Source: Anaerococcus sp. (GTDB lineage: Bacteria > Bacillota > Clostridia > Tissierellales > Peptoniphilaceae). Taken from it: DNA of 45,995 nt. Location: the NCBI GenBank assembly GCA_022780515.1, contig JALEUV010000023.1, positions 1 through 45,995 of the forward strand, written 5' to 3'. Position 1 is the stretch's first letter; every line of letters begins with the position of its first letter. The notes under the pieces were generated by a model that searched no databases, was not told the origin of the DNA, and was given only the letters and a program-made list of their open reading frames with translations. This document shows, in pieces, positions 41,731-45,995 of the stretch. The position numbers were made by a program, and so were the translations under genes.

Positions 41731-42921
41731 ATGAAATTTAAAAGATTTTTAGTAGCCATCTTAGTTGCGGCTATAACATTTTTTGGGTCGAATTTTGCCC
41801 TCAACAAGCTTCAAGCAAGCGAGAAAAAGAAGATTTATGGGGAAAATTCATCCTTTGATGACGATGCAGTAAATACAAATAAAAATGAACACCTAATCCT
41901 AGTAGTTGGAGTTGACAAAAATGGAGAGGATGATAACCAGGACTTCACGAGGACGGATACCATTATGCTAGTCAAGACCAACACCCAAACTGGTAAGATA
42001 GATATCTTATCAGTTCCTAGGGATAGTAGGGTCAAAATTAGAGAAAGCTTTGACAAGGTAAACCACGCCCACGCCTATGGGGGTATAGAGCTAACCATGC
42101 AGACCCTTAGAGATTTCTTGGGCCTAGATATAGATTACTATGTAGAAGTTAATTATGATGCTATAGAAGAGCTAGTTGAAGATATGGGTGGAGTAGACTT
42201 TGTAGTTCCAAAGGGAGTTTCGATAGATAAGGGGTCTGTAAAAATTAGAGAGGGCCTCAACCACTTTGACAAAAAAGATGTTATTTGGTACCTAAGAACC
42301 AGAAATATTTACGAAAATGGAGATATAGGCAGGGTAGAAGCCCAACAAGGCTTTATGAAGGCCATGGTAGACCAAATGGTTGAAAAAAGTGGCGAATTAG
42401 ACTTAGTTTCCCTCGCTCGCAATTTCATGAGAAATGTTAAGACCAATGTCCCACTTTCTTTAATGATAGACCATATCAAAAACATCAAAAACTTCTCATC
42501 AGATAAGGTTGATACCCATACCATACCTGGCTATGAGCAAGGAATAGATGGAGTATCCTATTATATAGTAGATTTTGAAAAGGCCTATGACCTTGTTGAT
42601 AAATATTTTTCTGGCTTTAAGCTTAAAAATTGGACCAAGGAAAAGGCTGGCCTTGATGAAGATAATCAAATAATAGAAGAATACAATGAGGAGCTACCAG
42701 CACCAGTAAATTCATATCAGCAACCAGATCCTTCACAAGCTGGATCAGCTTACAATGATGAGCAATACTATAATCAAAACTATCAAGATGAAGTAGAATA
42801 CGAGTACTACTATATCGAAGTACCGGTTACAGAAAGTGAAGAATCTGGTGAAGAGCTAATAGAAGAGGCTCCATCAGAGCAATATTCCGAAGAAGAAAGC
42901 GAAGTAGAAGAAACAGAGTAG
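41731..42921 (+). CDS. LytR-CpsA-Psr (LCP) family cell-wall glycopolymer ligase
   Basis: The 396-residue protein has a single N-terminal membrane anchor (about 5-25) and an LCP domain with LVVGVDKN, the TRTDTIMLVKTN motif, SVPRDSRVKI, NHAHAYGG, and TRNIYENGDIGRVEAQQGF. LCP enzymes transfer polysaccharides or teichoic acids from lipid carriers to peptidoglycan outside the membrane. The last 80 or so residues form an acidic Glu/Tyr/Ser-rich, probably disordered tail. It precedes fni by four bases. Confidence 0.92.
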   Translation: MKFKRFLVAILVAAITFFGSNFALNKLQASEKKKIYGENSSFDDDAVNTNKNEHLILVVGVDKNGEDDNQDFTRTDTIMLVKTNTQTGKIDILSVPRDSRVKIRESFDKVNHAHAYGGIELTMQTLRDFLGLDIDYYVEVNYDAIEELVEDMGGVDFVVPKGVSIDKGSVKIREGLNHFDKKDVIWYLRTRNIYENGDIGRVEAQQGFMKAMVDQMVEKSGELDLVSLARNFMRNVKTNVPLSLMIDHIKNIKNFSSDKVDTHTIPGYEQGIDGVSYYIVDFEKAYDLVDKYFSGFKLKNWTKEKAGLDEDNQIIEEYNEELPAPVNSYQQPDPSQAGSAYNDEQYYNQNYQDEVEYEYYYIEVPVTESEESGEELIEEAPSEQYSEEESEVEETE

Positions 42922-42925
42922 ACCT

Positions 42926-43939
42926 ATGAGTAAGAAAAGACGTGAAAGAAAAGATGAACATATAGAAAATTACCTAAAGAGTAGAACTACTACCGATAAC
43001 TTGTTTGAAGATGTCTATATAGAACACCAAGCCTTATCAGATATAAACTTTGATGAGATAGACACGTCCATAGAATTTATGGGCAGGAGAATTTCCATGC
43101 CCATCATGGTAAATGCCATGACAGGTGGAGGAGAAATAGGCCGGGATATAAATGAAAACTTATCATCCCTATGCCAAAAATTCAATATTCCTATGGCTGT
43201 GGGCTCTGAAGCCATAGCCATAGATGATGAAGAAACAAGGGAATCATTTAGCCTTATGAAGGAAAAGGACATAGTTAGGATTGGAAACCTTGGAAGTGAG
43301 AGAGACCTTGAGGACTTTACCTTTGCAAAAGATTTGATAAAGGCAGATGCCATGCAAGTCCACCTCAACATGGCCCAAGAACTCGCCATGGGAGAAGGAG
43401 ATAGGGACTTTAGTAATACTAAGGCTTGTATCAAAAACCTAGTAGATAATTTCGACCTACCTATCATAGTAAAAGAAACAGGTTGCGGCATATCACAAAG
43501 AGTGGCCAAGGACCTAGTAGACATTGGGATCCAATATATAGATATATCTGGCAAGGGTGGTACAAACTTTTTAGAAATAGAAGACCTTAGAAATGTAGAA
43601 ACTGACTTCTCAGACCTCTATGATTGGGGGATACCTTCAGCAAAATCAATTATAGATGCAAGAAGGACATCAGAAGATGTCTTTATCATAGCAAGTGGTG
43701 GCATAAAAACAGGGCTAGATGTTGTAAAATCTATTATCCTAGGAGCAGATATGGCAGCCATGTCAGGGGAGATCCTTAGGTACCTCCTCATGGGTGGCTA
43801 CGAAATCCTAGAAAACTTCCTAAAAGAGCTTCGCTACAAAATAAAAATGATAATGTGCCTATTAGGGGTAAAAAATATAGAAGAGCTTAAAAAAGTTGAC
43901 TACAAACTTACAGGAAGATTAAAAGATCTAGTGGACTAA
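42926..43939 (+). CDS. fni: Isopentenyl-diphosphate delta-isomerase, type 2 (FMN-dependent)
   Basis: The 337-residue protein has the type 2 signature RKDEHIENYL at the start, MVNAMTGGGEIGRDIN, VGSEAIAI, MQVHLNMAQELAMGEGDR, VKETGCGIS, ISGKGGTNFLEIE and ASGGIKTGLDV. It interconverts IPP and DMAPP using reduced FMN. It complements the ispD and ispF genes at 20-21 kb. A terminator follows. Confidence 0.95.
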   Translation: MSKKRRERKDEHIENYLKSRTTTDNLFEDVYIEHQALSDINFDEIDTSIEFMGRRISMPIMVNAMTGGGEIGRDINENLSSLCQKFNIPMAVGSEAIAIDDEETRESFSLMKEKDIVRIGNLGSERDLEDFTFAKDLIKADAMQVHLNMAQELAMGEGDRDFSNTKACIKNLVDNFDLPIIVKETGCGISQRVAKDLVDIGIQYIDISGKGGTNFLEIEDLRNVETDFSDLYDWGIPSAKSIIDARRTSEDVFIIASGGIKTGLDVVKSIILGADMAAMSGEILRYLLMGGYEILENFLKELRYKIKMIMCLLGVKNIEELKKVDYKLTGRLKDLVD

Positions 43940-43954
43940 CAAAAGCTAGCTGGT

Positions 43955-43986
43955 AGAGCCGAGGGACCTCTCTCAGGCTCTTTTTC
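43955..43986 (+). terminator. Intrinsic terminator after fni
   Basis: AGAGCC pairs with GGCTCT, with a partly paired interior (GAG/CTC), followed by TTTTTCT. Confidence 0.75.
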
Positions 43987-44110
43987 TATAAAAATATAGA
44001 GGATAGCTAAATTACTTTATACTTTTGCCATTAAAGGATATACTTAAATAATAAAGGTCAGAATAACGTTTTTAAAACTATCACATATAAAAAAGAAGAG
44101 GTGTTGGCAT

Positions 44111-45995
44111 ATGATGCTCAGACAAAAACAAATTTTAAAAAATATACTAAACAAGGACTATTCTTTGGAAGAACTTGCATCTTACTACAAGGTTTCTACT
44201 AGGACAATAAGGTCTGATATAAAGGCAATTAACCAAGAAATAGAAGACTTTGACCTAAAGATAGTAAAGAAGAACCTAGGCAAGTATTATTTGGCCTATG
44301 ACAATGAAGCAAGCATTGAAAAATTAAAGTCCTCTGATATTTTTAAAAATATACTCGATAACACAGAACCCGAAATAAGAGTTATCCACCTAGCCCTAAC
44401 CTACCTCCTATCGCCTTCTTATATAAAAATCGAAGAATTGGAAGATGAACTCTACCTATCTAGGGCTACCATCCAAAACGACCTCAAGGAAGTTAAGAAA
44501 ATTTTTGCTGACTACGACATAGAACTAGTAGCCAAGCCCAACTACGGTCAAATAATCAAGGGCAAGGAAGATAAAATTAGAAAGCTTATAACTTCCCTCA
44601 TATATAGACTAAACGATAAGTACCTCAATGACCTAAAAAGTGAAAACTTGTTTTTGCTAGACAGGGACAAATTTAACCAAGTATATGAAATCTTAATAAG
44701 AAATATCCTAAAATACAAGGTTAAACTATCAGATATTGCCCTAAACAACCTAGCCATCCACATCCTCGTAGCCACAAAGAGGATTGAACTAGGTCAATAT
44801 GTAAACAAAAACATAGATAACGACATAAAAAATACCAACCACTACCTGGTTGCCCTAAATATAGTAAGGGACCTTAATCAAAAAATGGATATAGAATTTC
44901 CCAATGACGAGGTCTATTATATAGCCATGCACCTTATGGGAACCAATTTGCTGAGCGAAGAGGAATCAGTCAATGAAGAATATGACATCCTAGAAAAGGT
45001 CTATCAAGAGATTGTAAAGGAAATAAGGGAGGTCCTAGGCATAGACCTAAGCTCTGACAAAGACCTAAAAACAGCCATTCTTCTCCATCTAAAGCCTGCT
45101 GTATTTAGATTTGAGAACAACCTGACCTTGAGAAATCCCCTCCTCGATTCAATAAAGGTCAACTACCCACTAGCCTACGAAACTGCTGTCATAGGATCCA
45201 AGATAATAAAAAAAGAACTTGGCATATCCTTTAATGAGGATGAGCTAGGCTTTATTGCCATGCACCTGGGAGCAGCCATTGAGAGAATAAGGTCCAACAA
45301 TGACCCTATAAGGACAATACTGGTATGCACAACAGGACTTGGTAGCTCAAAATTAATGGAATACAAACTAAAAAACAAGTTCCCTAAGGACATAAAAATA
45401 GTTGCTACAAGCGAACTCTATAACCTAGACAAGCACTCAGAAGATTCCTATGACCTAATCATATCAACAGTGCCAATAAGTACTCCTACCAAGAAAAAAG
45501 TCATCTTCGTAAAGGACATCTTTGGTGATGTGGGTTTTGAAGCAATCGAAGACTATATAGAAGAATATAAACTAAGAAAAATAAAGTACCTAGACCTAAA
45601 CGATATATACCTAAACCTTGACTATGACAACAAGGAAGACCTACTTCGCTATATGACAGAAGACCTCCACAAGAGAGGCAAGGCCCCTAAGGACCTCTAC
45701 GAATCCATAATGGAGAGGGAAAATGTTGCAAGCACAAGCTTTGGCAACCTCCTTGCCATACCCCATCCCCTAAAACTTATGACCGATGAGACCTTTATAA
45801 GCATAGCAACATTGAAACATGAAATATCTTGGGGAGATAAGCCTGTAAGACTTGTCATAATGCTAAATATATCCAAAAATGCAGGAGAGCTTATAGAAGA
45901 AATCTACAAATTTATCATCGACATAGTAGATGATATGGACACAGTCAAGGACATCCTAGATTCAAAAAGCAAAATAGACCTTTACAAGAAATTCC
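44111..45995 (+). CDS. PRD-containing transcription regulator with PTS EIIB/EIIA domains (3' end cut by window)
   Basis: The ORF track misses this open-ended gene. It starts at ATG 44111 after GAGGTG, with about 628 codons present. The order is: an N-terminal HTH (EELASYYKVSTRTIRSDI), a second HTH-like region (LYLSRATIQNDLKEV), PRD1 and PRD2 with conserved His sites (AIHIL, AMHLMG, AMHLGAA), an EIIB-like domain with a Cys (VCTTGLGSS), and an EIIA domain with the IPHPLK His. This is the layout of MtlR/LicR-type activators, controlled by PTS phosphorylation. The cognate PTS operon would lie beyond the window. Confidence 0.9.
   Translation, partial: MMLRQKQILKNILNKDYSLEELASYYKVSTRTIRSDIKAINQEIEDFDLKIVKKNLGKYYLAYDNEASIEKLKSSDIFKNILDNTEPEIRVIHLALTYLLSPSYIKIEELEDELYLSRATIQNDLKEVKKIFADYDIELVAKPNYGQIIKGKEDKIRKLITSLIYRLNDKYLNDLKSENLFLLDRDKFNQVYEILIRNILKYKVKLSDIALNNLAIHILVATKRIELGQYVNKNIDNDIKNTNHYLVALNIVRDLNQKMDIEFPNDEVYYIAMHLMGTNLLSEEESVNEEYDILEKVYQEIVKEIREVLGIDLSSDKDLKTAILLHLKPAVFRFENNLTLRNPLLDSIKVNYPLAYETAVIGSKIIKKELGISFNEDELGFIAMHLGAAIERIRSNNDPIRTILVCTTGLGSSKLMEYKLKNKFPKDIKIVATSELYNLDKHSEDSYDLIISTVPISTPTKKKVIFVKDIFGDVGFEAIEDYIEEYKLRKIKYLDLNDIYLNLDYDNKEDLLRYMTEDLHKRGKAPKDLYESIMERENVASTSFGNLLAIPHPLKLMTDETFISIATLKHEISWGDKPVRLVIMLNISKNAGELIEEIYKFIIDIVDDMDTVKDILDSKSKIDLYKKF

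Noticed and set aside
43015-43554. Long reverse-strand ORF of 179 codons
   Set aside because: It lies wholly inside fni, has no ribosome site and its protein lacks recognisable motifs. It is a shadow of the forward gene, as are the other reverse ORFs inside the opp, nan and metK genes.
1-45995. tRNA, rRNA or CRISPR array anywhere in the window
   Set aside because: No tRNA-like TTCGA arm context, rRNA sequence or regularly spaced repeat was seen on reading. A tRNAscan or CRISPR search would settle this.

Overview
The window reads as a chromosomal segment of a low-GC, anaerobic Gram-positive bacterium. The closest fit is a member of the Peptoniphilaceae (Tissierellia), and an Anaerococcus-like coccus is my best guess. 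The reasons are strongly AT-rich DNA, heavy AGG arginine and ATA isoleucine codon use, Gram-positive promoters and Shine-Dalgarno sites, ECF vitamin transporters under riboswitches, lipoprotein signals, a CarD regulator, and MEP isoprenoid genes with a type 2 IPP isomerase. No rRNA, tRNA or CRISPR array was seen. The genus is inference.

Layout. 1-7.8 kb holds a truncated nicotinate phosphoribosyltransferase, a HAD phosphatase with an orphan mannose-type PTS IIB, an SdpI-like membrane protein, two overlapping glycolipid-type glycosyltransferases, a DUF2089/DUF4097 stress-type pair, and the fused remains of a two-component system. 7.8-11.2 kb holds an EpsG-like polymerase, a Wzz-like protein with a degenerate kinase domain, a small lipoprotein and a TPP-riboswitch-controlled thiT. 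11.2-17.5 kb is accessory. A two-gene ABC transporter lies divergent from a radical SAM/SPASM maturase, an ABC exporter and a 51-codon Cys-containing peptide that the ORF track does not list. A decayed IS256-like transposase follows. I read this as an uncharacterised RiPP system and the most interesting item in the window.

17.6-30.3 kb is housekeeping: lipid kinase, CarD, PIN/TRAM protein, ispD-ispF-metK-mreB-gpmA, an atypical response regulator, an FMN-riboswitch ribU, and tsaE-tsaB-rimI-tsaD followed by a membrane protein and an S41 lipoprotein. 30.4-40.3 kb is one long co-directional cluster that appears to import and degrade sialic acid: an Opp/Dpp-type ABC transporter, an unusual double esterase, nanA, nanK and nanE. 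40.4-46 kb holds glutamate dehydrogenase, an LCP cell-wall ligase, fni, and a PRD-containing PTS-type regulator cut by the window end.

How the genes work together. The sialic-acid genes form a plausible path from uptake, through O-deacetylation, lyase, kinase and epimerase steps, to GlcNAc-6-phosphate. The MEP genes and fni supply isoprenoids for wall and polysaccharide carriers, which the EpsG-like, Wzz-like and LCP proteins would use. The radical SAM enzyme, exporter and peptide form a self-contained peptide modification and export unit. All functional calls come from reading motifs and gene order. No database search was run.
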